Positions 46,647 to 56,526 of a stretch of 64,000 bases of DNA are shown piece by piece. The notes below the pieces were generated by a model. That model had not been told where the DNA came from. It saw only the letters and a list, made by a program, of their open reading frames with translations, and did no database searches. The number at the start of each line of letters is the position of its first letter. Within the stretch, counting starts at the first letter, position 1. Source of the stretch: Candidatus Petromonas tenebris (lineage in GTDB: Bacteria > Bacillota > Clostridia > Peptostreptococcales > Caminicellaceae); the NCBI GenBank assembly GCA_014236755.1, contig JACCKY010000012.1:39366-103365 (forward strand), in the 5' to 3' direction. The position numbers and the translations under genes are program-made.

Positions 46647-48038
46647 ATGCAGACTACTTTAATTAAGTCCATTTATAGAGAAACGGAAAAATATTTGGGG
46701 CAAAAAGTAACGATTGCAGGATGGGTAAGAACGGTACGTTCCTCAAAGTCCTTTGGATTTATAGAGGTAAATGACGGGAGCTTTTTCAAAAATATTCAAG
46801 TAGTCATTGAAGATGGACTAGATAATTTTAAAGAGTTGACTAAACTATCTATAAGCTCAGCAATTATTGTAGAAGGTACTTTAGTTGAGACTCCAAACGC
46901 TAAACAATCCTTTGAAATTAAAGCTGACAAGGTCGTTTTAGAGGCAGACTCCGATAAGGATTATCCATTACAGAAAAAAAGACATACCTTCGAATTTTTA
47001 AGAGAAATTGCCCATTTAAGACCACGCAGCAATACTTTTTCAGCTGTGTTCAGAGTACGTTCCTTGGCAGCCTATGCAATCCATAAGTTTTTCCAGGATA
47101 GGGGTTTTGTTTATGTTCATACCCCAATTATTACTGGAAGTGACTGTGAGGGTGCAGGGCAAATGTTCAGAGTCACTACGATGGACCTACATAACATACC
47201 AAAGGATGATGAAGGAAAGATAGATTTTTCTAAGGATTTCTTTGGAAAGGAAACAAATCTTACAGTAAGTGGTCAGTTAGAAGCCGAAATATTTGCTCTT
47301 GCCTTTAGAGACGTATACACTTTTGGGCCAACCTTTAGGGCAGAAAATTCAAATACCGCTAGACATGCATCAGAGTTCTGGATGATTGAGCCAGAGATTG
47401 CTTTTGCAGATTTAAATGATAACATGCAGCTGGCTGAGGGTATGTTGAAATATATCATTACATACGTAATGGAAAATGCTCCGGAAGAAATAGAGTTTTT
47501 CAACAAGTTTATTGATAAGGGACTAATAGACAGATTAAACCATGTGGCAAATTCCGAATTTGACAGAGTAACTTATACTGAAGCTATAGATATACTTAAA
47601 AAATCTGATCAAAAGTTTGAATATCCTGTTGAGTGGGGATGTGATCTTCAGACAGAGCATGAAAGATACCTAACTGAGAAAGTATTCAAAAAGCCTGTTT
47701 TTGTAATCGATTATCCTAAGGATATTAAAGCCTTTTACATGAGAATGAATGATGATAATAAAACAGTGGCTGCTATGGATCTTCTGGTTCCAGGAGTAGG
47801 CGAGATAATTGGAGGAAGTCAAAGAGAAGAAAGACTTGATATACTTGAAAAGAGAATGGAAGAAATGAAGCTTAGCAAAGAAGACTACTGGTGGTATTTG
47901 GAGCTAAGAAAATATGGTGGAGTTAAACATGCCGGATACGGATTGGGATTTGAAAGGGCTATTATGTATCTGACAGGCATGGGAAATATAAGAGATGTTA
48001 TTCCATTTCCAAGAACTCCTAGATCCGCTGAATTTTAA
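46647..48038 (+). CDS. asnS: Asparaginyl-tRNA synthetase
   Basis: A class II synthetase of 463 residues: an N-terminal OB-fold anticodon-binding domain ([20 protein letters not shown]), then class II motif 2 in [20 protein letters not shown] and motif 3 in [16 protein letters not shown]. The specific feature [14 protein letters not shown] fits AsnRS over AspRS. AAGGAGGA precedes the ATG. Controlled by the Asn T-box directly upstream; terminator downstream. Confidence 0.97.
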   Translation: MQTTLIKSIYRETEKYLGQKVTIAGWVRTVRSSKSFGFIEVNDGSFFKNIQVVIEDGLDNFKELTKLSISSAIIVEGTLVETPNAKQSFEIKADKVVLEADSDKDYPLQKKRHTFEFLREIAHLRPRSNTFSAVFRVRSLAAYAIHKFFQDRGFVYVHTPIITGSDCEGAGQMFRVTTMDLHNIPKDDEGKIDFSKDFFGKETNLTVSGQLEAEIFALAFRDVYTFGPTFRAENSNTARHASEFWMIEPEIAFADLNDNMQLAEGMLKYIITYVMENAPEEIEFFNKFIDKGLIDRLNHVANSEFDRVTYTEAIDILKKSDQKFEYPVEWGCDLQTEHERYLTEKVFKKPVFVIDYPKDIKAFYMRMNDDNKTVAAMDLLVPGVGEIIGGSQREERLDILEKRMEEMKLSKEDYWWYLELRKYGGVKHAGYGLGFERAIMYLTGMGNIRDVIPFPRTPRSAEF

Positions 48039-48050
48039 AAAAATTTTTAT

Positions 48051-48080
48051 ACCTTCCACATTAGGTTGTGGGAGGTTTTT
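48051..48080 (+). terminator. Terminator after asnS
   Basis: ACCTTCCACA...TGTGGGAGGTTTTT (one G-T pair), 12 bases after the stop. Confidence 0.85.
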
Positions 48081-48209
48081 GCTATTAAATTAAATAAAAT
48101 TAATTTTCTGAAGGAAGTTGTAAATTTATGGAGAACTATTATAAAATAAAGTTATTAGGGTGGAATAGTTGGGTATTATTAAAATAATTAGATTTGGGAG
48201 GTAAAAGAT

Positions 48210-49535
48210 TTGCAAAATTATGAAAGGCAAATAGAAATAATAGTTAATTACTTTAGAAGGAATGAAAAGAAAGAACAGGATTTTAAACTTGGAATTGAAT
48301 TTGAACATTTTATAATAGATAAAGAAAGCCTAAGGGCAATAACCTATTATGAGGACGGAGGAGTTCAAGATACTTTAAAACAGCTTTTAAAAAAGGGTTG
48401 GAAGGGTAAATATGAAGGAGAATATTTATTAGGACTTGAAAGAGATGGAACAACAGTAACTCTTGAGCCTGGTGCACAAGTAGAACTGAGTATTAAACCT
48501 TATAAAGAAATAAAGCATATAGAAAGGGAATATATAGACTTTCTGGAGGAAATAATTCCAATATTGGAGAAAAAAGGACAACAACTCATAGCTGTAGGTT
48601 ATCAGCCTGAAAGTAAAATAGAAGATATACCTTTTATACCCAAGTCCCGATACAAATATATGTCTGAGTACTTTGAATCAAGAGGTAGCTTAGCCCACAA
48701 CATGATGAAGGGAACTGCATCTTTGCAGGTAACTTTGGATTATAAATCGGAAGTAGATTACATGAAGAAGTTTACAGTAGCCAATGCTTTGTCGCCTATT
48801 ATATCAGCTATTTTTGACAATGGGCCTTTTTTTGAGGGGCGTATCTGGGATAAAAATAATATCAGGACAAAAATATGGCTCAACTGTGACTCTGACAGGT
48901 GCGGTGTAGTGAATAGTTTATTAGATCCAGATGAAGAGTTTAGTTATAAGAAGTATGCAGAGTACATATTAAATACTCCCCCGATACTCATAGATGATGG
49001 GAAAAATGTTAAGTATACAGGAGATACACCTTATAGAGAGTTGTTTGATGTAGAGAACTATACAATGGAAGAGCTAGAGCATATATTTACCATGGTTTTT
49101 CCGGATGTGAGATTAAAAAAATTCATTGAAATAAGGATGACAGATGAAGTGCCTTACCCTTTAAATTTTGCAGGAGCAGCTTTATGGAAGGGACTACTGT
49201 ATAATGAGAAAAATCTTAATAAATTGTACAATTTATTTACTGATATCAGTATTGAAGATATAAATAAAGCAAAATTAGATGCAATAGAGCATGGAGTAGA
49301 TGGCAAAATGCAGAATAAGGCTATTTATGACATAGGAAAGATGATTATTGGGATGGCAAAGGAAGGATTAAATGAAGGAGAAAAGAAATATTTATATCCA
49401 CTTGAGAATATAGTCTATAGTAGAAAAACTCCAGCTAAGGTTACAAAAGAAAAGCTACATTTAGGAAAGCATAGAGCTTTAGATTGGTGTATTCTTAACA
49501 AAATTCCAAGGAGTGAGATGAATGTTTGCAAATGA
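48210..49535 (+). CDS. Glutamate--cysteine ligase-like enzyme (GCS2/EgtA family)
   Basis: 441 residues. The N-terminal GIEFEHFIIDKESLRAITYY carries the metal-binding acidic residues of the family, followed by GLERDGTTVTLEPGAQVELS, RSRYKYMSEYF-like tyrosine region and HNMMKGTASLQVTLDY, all typical of plant/proteobacterial-type GCS2 ligases that make gamma-glutamylcysteine. It starts at TTG with GGGAGGTAAA upstream. It overlaps the ATP-grasp gene by 14 bases, so both act in one pathway. Whether the acceptor is cysteine or another amine cannot be read from the sequence. Confidence 0.88.
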   Translation: MQNYERQIEIIVNYFRRNEKKEQDFKLGIEFEHFIIDKESLRAITYYEDGGVQDTLKQLLKKGWKGKYEGEYLLGLERDGTTVTLEPGAQVELSIKPYKEIKHIEREYIDFLEEIIPILEKKGQQLIAVGYQPESKIEDIPFIPKSRYKYMSEYFESRGSLAHNMMKGTASLQVTLDYKSEVDYMKKFTVANALSPIISAIFDNGPFFEGRIWDKNNIRTKIWLNCDSDRCGVVNSLLDPDEEFSYKKYAEYILNTPPILIDDGKNVKYTGDTPYRELFDVENYTMEELEHIFTMVFPDVRLKKFIEIRMTDEVPYPLNFAGAALWKGLLYNEKNLNKLYNLFTDISIEDINKAKLDAIEHGVDGKMQNKAIYDIGKMIIGMAKEGLNEGEKKYLYPLENIVYSRKTPAKVTKEKLHLGKHRALDWCILNKIPRSEMNVCK

Positions 49536-50844
49536 TATAAATGAGAAGTATATAGAAATTGTGACAAGTGATAGGGAAAAATACTACGAAGATTATTTAA
49601 AAACAAAGGAATTGGTTAGAAACTCTTCGGCAATTTACGAAGGAAAGCCTGTTCCTTTCCTATACAACCCCATGTTTTTTACTGAAAATGAAATAGAGTC
49701 CTTTGATAAAGCAACATCAACCTTAATGACTATACTGAACAAAGTAATAAAAAAGTATACAGAATCTCCCAGCTTCAGAAGAAAATTTGGTTATTCTAAA
49801 GAATTAGAAGAACTTATTTTAGTTGATCACGAATACGGATACAATGTACCCATGGCACGATTTGATATATTTTACGATGACGATAACAATTTTAAGTTTT
49901 GTGAATTAAACGCTGATGGTTCTTCAGCAATGAATGAGACAAATGTGCTTGAACGAATATTCATGGAAACTAAGGCCGTAGAAGAAATAAAAAAAGAATA
50001 TGATCTGGAATATAAAGAGCTTGTATACAAATGGGTGAAGGAAAGCATAGAGATATATAGAAGCTGGGGTGGGGAAAAAGATAATCCGAATGTTGCAATA
50101 GTAGACTTTGAGGGAGCAAAAACTATAAACGAGTTTAAGGAATTTCAAAGAGCATATATAAAATGGGGCTGTAAAGCTGAAATAGTGGATCCGAGAAGAT
50201 TAAAATATATGGACGGAAAGCTTTATTTTGGCGATATGAAAATTGACCTTATTTACAGAAGGCTTGTAACAGGGGAGTTAATGAAAAAATATGATGAACT
50301 AGGTGAATTTATTAAGGGATATAAAAATGGAGCAGCATGTTTTGTAGGACCTATTCGTTCTCAAATTATACATAATAAGATAATATTTAAAATACTTCAT
50401 GATGAAGACACCTTGAGTTTTTTGGAGGATGCAGAAAAGGAGTTTGTTAAAAGGCATATACCATATACCGCTGAATTTACAGATGAAGTATATAATAATG
50501 TATTAAACAATAAAGAGAAATACGTATTAAAGCCTAAAGACCTTTATGCATCCAAGGGCGTCTACCTAGGTATAGATTTATCTCAGGAAGAATGGAAGAG
50601 AAAATTAGAAGAATGCTTAAATAACGATTATCTGGTACAGGAGTTTGTTATGCCCTATGAAAAGAAAATGGTTGAATTTAACGATGGGGGAGAATGTAAC
50701 ATTTTTGATTTTAAACATATCATAGGATTATACATGTATAAAGAGAGATTCGTAGGAATTTATACTAGAGTAAGTCAGAACAATATAATATCAAGTTTTC
50801 ATGGATGCTATACAGTCCCAAATTTAATTGTAAAGAAAAAGTAA
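49522..50844 (+). CDS. Glutathionylspermidine synthase-like ATP-grasp ligase
   Basis: 440 residues with the pre-ATP-grasp/ATP-grasp layout of the glutathionylspermidine synthase or circularly permuted ATP-grasp group: ARFDIFYDDDNNFKFCELNA followed by DGSSAMNETNVLERIF, then NVAIVDFEGAKTINEF, RPRRL-like KAEIVDPRRLKYMDGKL, and the ATP-binding KYVLKPKDLYASKGVYLG and NDYLVQEFVMP. It would form an amide bond using ATP, most simply extending the gamma-glutamyl product of the upstream gene. It lacks the amidase domain of E. coli Gsp. Start overlaps the upstream gene (translational coupling, GGAGTGAG). Confidence 0.8.
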   Translation: MFANDINEKYIEIVTSDREKYYEDYLKTKELVRNSSAIYEGKPVPFLYNPMFFTENEIESFDKATSTLMTILNKVIKKYTESPSFRRKFGYSKELEELILVDHEYGYNVPMARFDIFYDDDNNFKFCELNADGSSAMNETNVLERIFMETKAVEEIKKEYDLEYKELVYKWVKESIEIYRSWGGEKDNPNVAIVDFEGAKTINEFKEFQRAYIKWGCKAEIVDPRRLKYMDGKLYFGDMKIDLIYRRLVTGELMKKYDELGEFIKGYKNGAACFVGPIRSQIIHNKIIFKILHDEDTLSFLEDAEKEFVKRHIPYTAEFTDEVYNNVLNNKEKYVLKPKDLYASKGVYLGIDLSQEEWKRKLEECLNNDYLVQEFVMPYEKKMVEFNDGGECNIFDFKHIIGLYMYKERFVGIYTRVSQNNIISSFHGCYTVPNLIVKKK

Positions 50845-50991
50845 ATTTTGTAGAAAAAAGAAGGAAAATGAAAAGATATGTAGAACAGATTATCGTATGA
50901 TAAATGGGGACAATCTATTTTACTGAAAGTGTTCTGAAGCTCTTATTAAAAAATAAGGACTTTAAAGCAATGTAAATAAGGAGTTATTGCA

Positions 50992-51177
50992 ATGGATTCT
51001 AGAGTATACAAGAATGTTACCGAAGAAGAATACGAATTTTTATTTGGTGACAAAAAAAGTAAAGAAGGCTACAAAAGAGGGTTTTTAGAAAATAAAGCTG
51101 AAATATTTATTTTAATAATTCTTGTCCTAGTACTGAATATATTACTTTTTAAATTTAATCTTTTGTCTACCATATAA
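50992..51177 (+). CDS. Small single-pass membrane protein
   Basis: 61 residues: a charged cytosolic N-terminus (YKNVTEEEYEFLFGDKKSKE) and one C-terminal membrane helix (IFILIILVLVLNILLF). AAGGAG lies upstream of the ATG and a terminator directly downstream, so it looks like a real monocistronic gene. Family not recognised. Confidence 0.65.
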   Translation: MDSRVYKNVTEEEYEFLFGDKKSKEGYKRGFLENKAEIFILIILVLVLNILLFKFNLLSTI

Positions 51178-51178
51178 G

Positions 51179-51204
51179 AAAAAAGTGCAGTAGGCACTTT
51201 TTTT
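51179..51204 (+). terminator. Terminator after the small membrane protein
   Basis: AAAAAGTGCAGTAGGCACTTTTTTT. Confidence 0.85.
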
Positions 51205-51429
51205 AAATACGTGACTTATTTTGCATTTGTATCTATATTTTAGTTTAAAATCTTTGCATATAGATAACAATATAAGATAGCAAAGAAGAATTTAAGGGTA
51301 TATATCTAATTTACTTTCCAAATATGGAGCCATGGATAATGTATAGAAGAAGATAGCTATATGAAATAATAATCAAAACATATGAAAATGAATAAGTTAA
51401 CAAATTAAAACAAAAATTAGCGAAAAGTT

Positions 51430-51457
51430 TTGACAAATGCCTGTAATTTGATATATT
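51430..51457 (+). promoter_or_regulatory. Promoter of the ileS T-box leader
   Basis: TTGACA, 16 bases, TATATT. The preceding 51205-51429 stretch is AT-rich with no other signal that I could see. Confidence 0.7.
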
Positions 51458-51489
51458 ATTAATAGAAAATATAATAAATTTTTTATGGC

Positions 51490-51735
51490 TGTGATAAGGA
51501 GAGTAGTAAAGGATTGACCCTTACAGAGAGATAATCATTTGCTGAGAGATTATCGGTGTACACCTTTATGAAGATCACCTTTGAGCCGGATACCTGAACT
51601 GAAGGGTAAGTAGGGTATCCCGTAGAAATGCGTTAAATTATAATGAGTGATAGGACTAAGTCCTGTAAATTGGGTGGTACCGCGGAAAAAATTCGTCCCT
51701 AGGTCTAATATAGACTTGGGGATTTTTATATTTAA
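51490..51735 (+). ncRNA. T-box riboswitch, isoleucine specifier, upstream of ileS
   Basis: Stem I contains AGAGAGATAATC. The specifier loop reads ATGAAGATCACCTTTGAGCC, giving ATC (Ile). The T-box sequence is TTGGGTGGTACCGCGG, and the terminator is AATTCGTCCCTAGGTC...GACTTGGGGATTTTTA. Specifier and regulated gene agree. Confidence 0.95.
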
Positions 51736-51765
51736 AAACTAATACAGAAAGAGAGGATGAATAAA

Positions 51766-54700
51766 ATGAAGAAGTTTGAAGAATTATACAATCTATCGGT
51801 CAGTGAAAATGAAAAAAGAATATCTGAATTTTGGGATGAAATAGATATTCTAAAGAGAAGCGTAGAAGTTCGAGAAGGAAAGGAATCCTTTGTATTCTAT
51901 GAAGGGCCTCCAACTGCCAATGGAAGACCGGGTATACATCACGTTATATCCAGAACCCTTAAGGATTCCGTTTGTAGATATCAAACCATGAAGGGTTATC
52001 AGGTTAAGAGAAAGGCAGGGTGGGACACCCATGGACTTCCAGTAGAGATTGAGGTAGAAAAGCAGCTTAATTTAAAAAGCAAGCAGGACATAGAAGAATA
52101 CGGAATAGCGGAATTTAATGAAAAGTGTAGAGAGTCGGTTTTCACCTATGAAGGACTTTGGAGAGAAATGACTAAGCGTATGGCCTATGCTATAGATCTT
52201 GAAAATCCATATATAACCTTGGATAATGATTATATAGAAAGCGTTTGGTGGATATTAGACAAGTTTAACAAAGAAGGACTTATATACGAAGGGCATAAAA
52301 TCCTTCCCTACTGTAGTCGATGTGGAACAGGTCTTGCCAGTCACGAAGTTGCACAGGGCTACCAGGAAATAAAGAGCAATACTGTTATAGTTAAGTTTAA
52401 GATAAAAAATAAGGATGAATACTTTCTAGTATGGACGACTACACCATGGACTCTAGCTTCAAATGTTGCCCTTACTGTTCATCCTGATGTGACCTATGTG
52501 AAAGTAAAGGCAGAGGATGGAAATGTTTATTATGTAGCTAAAGCACTTGCTTCAGAAGTAATTGAAGGTGAATATGAAATTTTAGAGGAATACAAGGGCA
52601 AAGAGCTTGAATATATCGAATACGAACAGTTGATGCCCTTTGTTAAAGCGGATAAAAAGGCGTTTTTTGTTACAGTGGCAGACTATGTAACTACTGAAGA
52701 TGGTACAGGTATAGTCCATACTGCTCCAGCCTTCGGGGAAGATGACTATAATACAGGTCAAAGATATGGTCTTCCTGTATTGCAGCCTGTAAATGAGGAG
52801 GGTAAGTATACTACTACTCCTTGGGAAGGCATGTTTGTAATGGATGCAGATATAGACATAATTAAATGGCTTCATAAGGAAGGAAAGCTATATAAAAAGC
52901 AAAAGATAGCCCATAATTATCCACACTGCTGGAGGTGTAAGACTCCACTTTTATACTATGCTAAACCAAGCTGGTATATAGAGATGACTAAGCTTAAGGA
53001 CAAACTTATAGAAAATAATAATGGAGTTAAATGGTATCCCGACTACGTAGGAGAAAAACGATTTGGAAACTGGCTTGAAAATCTAAATGACTGGGCTATC
53101 TCACGAAGCAGATATTGGGGTACTCCACTGAACATCTGGACCTGCGAATGTGGTCATAGAGAAAGTATAGGTTCCAGAAAGGAACTAGTAGAAAAGGCTA
53201 TAGAGGATATAGATGAATCTATAGAGCTTCATAGACCTTACGTCGACGAGGTTCACATCAAATGTGAAAAATGTGGAGAAACAATGTCAAGGGTAACTGA
53301 CGTAATAGACTGTTGGTTTGACAGTGGATCAATGCCCTTTGCTCAACATCATTATCCCTTTGAAAATAAGGAGAATTTCTTTGACGAACTGTTCCCGGCA
53401 GATTTTATCTGTGAAGGTATAGACCAGACTAGAGGATGGTTCTATTCGTTAATAGCCATATCAACTTTTGTTACAGGTAAATCTCCATATAAGAGAGTTT
53501 TGGTTAATGACCTTATACTGGATAAAGAAGGAAGAAAGATGTCTAAGTCTAGAGGGAATACTGTTGATCCATTTGAACTATTTGATAAATATGGTGCAGA
53601 TGCTCTCAGATGGTATCTTCTTTATGTATCGCCTGCCTGGACTCCAACAAAGTTTGATGAAGAGGGATTAAAAGAAGTTCAAAGTAAATTCTTTAATACT
53701 ATTAAAAATGTATATAACTTCTTTACATTATACGCAAATACTGACGAACTAGACCCAAGGGAGTTCTTTGTTGAATATAAGGACAGACCGGAACTTGACA
53801 GATGGATACTATCTAAATATAATAGCTTACTTAAAGAAGTGGAAGAAGATTTAGAAGCATATGACTTAACTAAGGCAGTTAGAAGGATACAGGAATTTGT
53901 AAATGAAGATTTGTCTAACTGGTATATCAGACGCTCCCGTAGACGTTTCTGGGCTACAGAACTTTCAGAAGATAAGAAGGCGGTTTACAATACAACCTTT
54001 GAAATATTGACAGGCATAAGCCAGGCAGTTGCACCTTTTGCCCCATATCTTTCGGAAGAGATATATAGAAAGCTCACAGGAGAAGAGTCTGTACATTTAA
54101 GCGATTATCCAACATTTAATAAGGAACTTATAGACCTTAAGCTTGAAGAAAAAATGGATCTTGTAAGGGACCTAGTAGGACTTGGCAGAGCTGCAAGAGA
54201 GTCAGTAAGAATAAAGGTACGTCAACCGATAGGCAAGGTGCTCATAGATGGCAAATATGAAAAACTTATTTCAGATTTAGTTCCCCTTATAAAAGAGGAA
54301 TTGAATGTAAAGGAAGTAGTATTTGCTAAGGATCTAAAGGAGTTTATGGACTACAGTTTAAAACCAAACTTCCCAGTAGCAGGACCTAAGCTTGGAGCAA
54401 AAATTAAGACCTTTGGTAAAGTTCTAGCTCAGCTGGATGGTTCCGAGGCTGCTCCTACATTAGAAAAAGGTGGAAGTGTATCGGTTGAGCTTGAAGGCGA
54501 AAACTTCGAGGTAACCAAGGATTTAGTTCAAATAAATATTTCTGCTAAGGAAGGCTTTACCGTTGAGATGGAAAATAATCTATTTGTGATCTTAGATACA
54601 ACTCTTACTCCAGAGCTTATTAATGAAGGTTTTGCAAGAGAGTTTATTTCCAAGGTGCAGCAGCTCAGAAAGAATAATGGATATGAAATGATGGATAATA

Positions 54701-54873
54701 TCAAGATATTCTTTGATGGAGACGATGAGATAACTGAAGCTGTAAAGCTTCATAAGGATTATATTATGGAAGAAACCTTAGCAGTAAGTATAGACAGAGT
54801 AAATGATGACAGTTTTGAAAAGCACGATTTAAATGGTCATGACACTGGAATTAAGCTGGAAAAGGTTGAATAG
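51766..54873 (+). CDS. ileS: Isoleucyl-tRNA synthetase, IleS2 (eukaryote-like) type
   Basis: A class I synthetase of about 1035 residues. The HIGH motif appears as RPGIHHVISRTL, preceded by YEGPPTANG, and the KMSKS motif as GRKMSKSRGNTVDP. An editing domain with TTTPWTLASNVALTVHPDV and GTGIVHTAPAFGEDDY lies between them. The HH form of HIGH and the long C-terminus are the pattern of IleS2-type enzymes, a type often associated with lower mupirocin sensitivity; that phenotype is inference. ATG at 51766 has GAGAGG at good spacing. Under Ile T-box control. Confidence 0.95.
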   Translation: MKKFEELYNLSVSENEKRISEFWDEIDILKRSVEVREGKESFVFYEGPPTANGRPGIHHVISRTLKDSVCRYQTMKGYQVKRKAGWDTHGLPVEIEVEKQLNLKSKQDIEEYGIAEFNEKCRESVFTYEGLWREMTKRMAYAIDLENPYITLDNDYIESVWWILDKFNKEGLIYEGHKILPYCSRCGTGLASHEVAQGYQEIKSNTVIVKFKIKNKDEYFLVWTTTPWTLASNVALTVHPDVTYVKVKAEDGNVYYVAKALASEVIEGEYEILEEYKGKELEYIEYEQLMPFVKADKKAFFVTVADYVTTEDGTGIVHTAPAFGEDDYNTGQRYGLPVLQPVNEEGKYTTTPWEGMFVMDADIDIIKWLHKEGKLYKKQKIAHNYPHCWRCKTPLLYYAKPSWYIEMTKLKDKLIENNNGVKWYPDYVGEKRFGNWLENLNDWAISRSRYWGTPLNIWTCECGHRESIGSRKELVEKAIEDIDESIELHRPYVDEVHIKCEKCGETMSRVTDVIDCWFDSGSMPFAQHHYPFENKENFFDELFPADFICEGIDQTRGWFYSLIAISTFVTGKSPYKRVLVNDLILDKEGRKMSKSRGNTVDPFELFDKYGADALRWYLLYVSPAWTPTKFDEEGLKEVQSKFFNTIKNVYNFFTLYANTDELDPREFFVEYKDRPELDRWILSKYNSLLKEVEEDLEAYDLTKAVRRIQEFVNEDLSNWYIRRSRRRFWATELSEDKKAVYNTTFEILTGISQAVAPFAPYLSEEIYRKLTGEESVHLSDYPTFNKELIDLKLEEKMDLVRDLVGLGRAARESVRIKVRQPIGKVLIDGKYEKLISDLVPLIKEELNVKEVVFAKDLKEFMDYSLKPNFPVAGPKLGAKIKTFGKVLAQLDGSEAAPTLEKGGSVSVELEGENFEVTKDLVQINISAKEGFTVEMENNLFVILDTTLTPELINEGFAREFISKVQQLRKNNGYEMMDNIKIFFDGDDEITEAVKLHKDYIMEETLAVSIDRVNDDSFEKHDLNGHDTGIKLEKVE

Positions 54874-54883
54874 AACAAGTATA

Positions 54884-54925
54884 AAAAAGACTAGGCTTAC
54901 ATTTTTGTAAGCCTAGTCTTTTTTA
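54884..54925 (+). terminator. Terminator after ileS
   Basis: AAAAAAGACTAGGCTTAC pairs with GTAAGCCTAGTCTTTTTT, loop ATTTTT. Very strong. Confidence 0.95.
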
Positions 54926-55011
54926 TACATTGACAAGGATAAATATACATAATAAACTTACAATATAGACTTATACAGCTATCTTTGAAAGTATAAATGA
55001 CTTGTATTAAA

Positions 55012-55081
55012 ATAGTTTTTCTATGGAGCCTGAAGAGGATTGTTGAAGGATATTCATAAGAAACTAGTAAGGCCAGTTAAT
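55012..55081 (-). repeat. Hairpin repeat family A, half-copy A5 (inverted)
   Basis: Matches only the left half of family A on the minus strand: TTAACTGGCCTTACTAGTTT, GAATATCCTTCAACAATCC, TCTTCAGGCTCCATAG. The right half is missing, so the hairpin cannot form. It ends about 48 bases before the larA-like start. Confidence 0.75.
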
Positions 55082-55128
55082 TTAAATTTGTTAGAAAGAA
55101 AGTTGATAATCTTAAGGAGAAATGAAAT

Positions 55129-56415
55129 ATGAAAAAGTTTGAAATGAAATATGGAAAGGATAAACGTAGTTTTTCTATACCACAGAAAAATTTGCTGGGA
55201 ATTATAAGGGGTAATGGAGATAATACTAAGCTTTCAGAAGCTGAGGTTATATTAAGAGCTCTTGAGAATCCCATAGATAGTCCGAGACTAGAAAATATAG
55301 TAAAGCCTGGAGAAAAAATTTGTATTGTGATTTCTGATATAACTAGAGCTTGGCAGAAGATGAGCCTTTTTTTACCTTATATTGTAGACAAATTGAATGA
55401 AGCAGGGATAGATGATCAAGATATAACATTTCTTTGTGCAACCGGATCCCACAGAAGCCATACTAAGGAGGAACATAAGGTACTGTTAGGGGAAAAATTG
55501 TCAAAGAGGTTTGAGGTAATAGACCACGACTCCAGAGATGAAGAAAACATGGTGCATCTTGGAACCACTAGTTTCGGTACACCAGTAAGCATAAATAAAA
55601 TTGCCATGGAGAGTGACCACATCATACTAACTGGGGCTGTAGTTTTTCATGATTTGGCGGGATGGGGTGGAGGCAAAAAATCCATACTTCCGGGAATAGC
55701 TTCCTATGAATCCATAATGGCAAATCATTCTCTATCTTTAAGCCCAAATATAGGAGAAGGAATACATCCCATGGTCAAATCTGGAAATATATCAAATAAT
55801 CCCATTCATGAAGATATGCTTGAAGCAGCAGGCTTTGTCAATCCTTCTTTCTTGTTTAATGTAATTATAGATTCAAAAGGAAACATATGTGACGCCGTAG
55901 CAGGTCATTATATAAAAGCTCACGAGGAAGGTCAGAAAAAAGTTAGTAATATAAATGGAATTCCTATAAAAGAAAAGGCTGACCTAGTAGTTGTTTCTGC
56001 CGGTGGATATCCGAAGGACATAGATTTATACCAGGCTTCAAAGGCTTTGATTAACGCAAAGGAGGCTGTAAAAAAAGACGGTGGTATTATTATGGTAAGT
56101 CAGTGCATTGAAGGGGTAGGACATCGAGAGCTAAAGGAGATAATTGAAGACTATGATAATAATCTGGAAAGAGAAAAATCAGTTAGAAACCACTATACCG
56201 TATCAAGATTTATAGGCTATCTTATTGCGGAAATAGCAAGAAAATACAATATAATACTTATATCGGATATAGATGACGAATTATTAAAAAAAATCAATAT
56301 TAGATCTGCTAATGATATTGATGAGGCTTTAGATATCTTTTACAAAGAGAAAGGAAAAGATTTAAAAACTTATATAATGCCCAATGGTTCTGAAACATTA
56401 CCAGTCTTTCTTTAA
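55129..56415 (+). CDS. LarA-family nickel-dependent racemase (DUF2088)
   Basis: 428 residues with the LarA pattern: VISDITRAWQ (ligand-binding T/R), ATGSHRSHTKEEH (catalytic His), VFHDLAGWGGGKKSILPGIA (second catalytic His and the lysine that holds the pincer cofactor). LarA racemises lactate and relatives act on other 2-hydroxyacids. None of the cofactor genes larB, larC or larE is in the window. The neighbours are an amino-acid importer and an aminotransferase, so the substrate could be a hydroxyacid linked to amino acid metabolism. GGAGAAATG start. Confidence 0.87.
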   Translation: MKKFEMKYGKDKRSFSIPQKNLLGIIRGNGDNTKLSEAEVILRALENPIDSPRLENIVKPGEKICIVISDITRAWQKMSLFLPYIVDKLNEAGIDDQDITFLCATGSHRSHTKEEHKVLLGEKLSKRFEVIDHDSRDEENMVHLGTTSFGTPVSINKIAMESDHIILTGAVVFHDLAGWGGGKKSILPGIASYESIMANHSLSLSPNIGEGIHPMVKSGNISNNPIHEDMLEAAGFVNPSFLFNVIIDSKGNICDAVAGHYIKAHEEGQKKVSNINGIPIKEKADLVVVSAGGYPKDIDLYQASKALINAKEAVKKDGGIIMVSQCIEGVGHRELKEIIEDYDNNLEREKSVRNHYTVSRFIGYLIAEIARKYNIILISDIDDELLKKINIRSANDIDEALDIFYKEKGKDLKTYIMPNGSETLPVFL

Positions 56416-56417
56416 AA

Positions 56418-56455
56418 TTTATTCAAAAAAAATTATATTTTTTCTTGAATAAATA
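56418..56455 (+). terminator. Terminator-like palindrome after the LarA-like gene
   Basis: TTTATTCAAAAAAAATTATA...TTTTTTCTTGAATAAA, an AU-only stem followed by AT-rich sequence; weak. Confidence 0.5.
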
Positions 56456-56526
56456 TAAATTAACATGTATAATAAAACGTATAGATATAAAAAAATTTAT
56501 AAATATTTCATAAGGAGGATAAAAAA

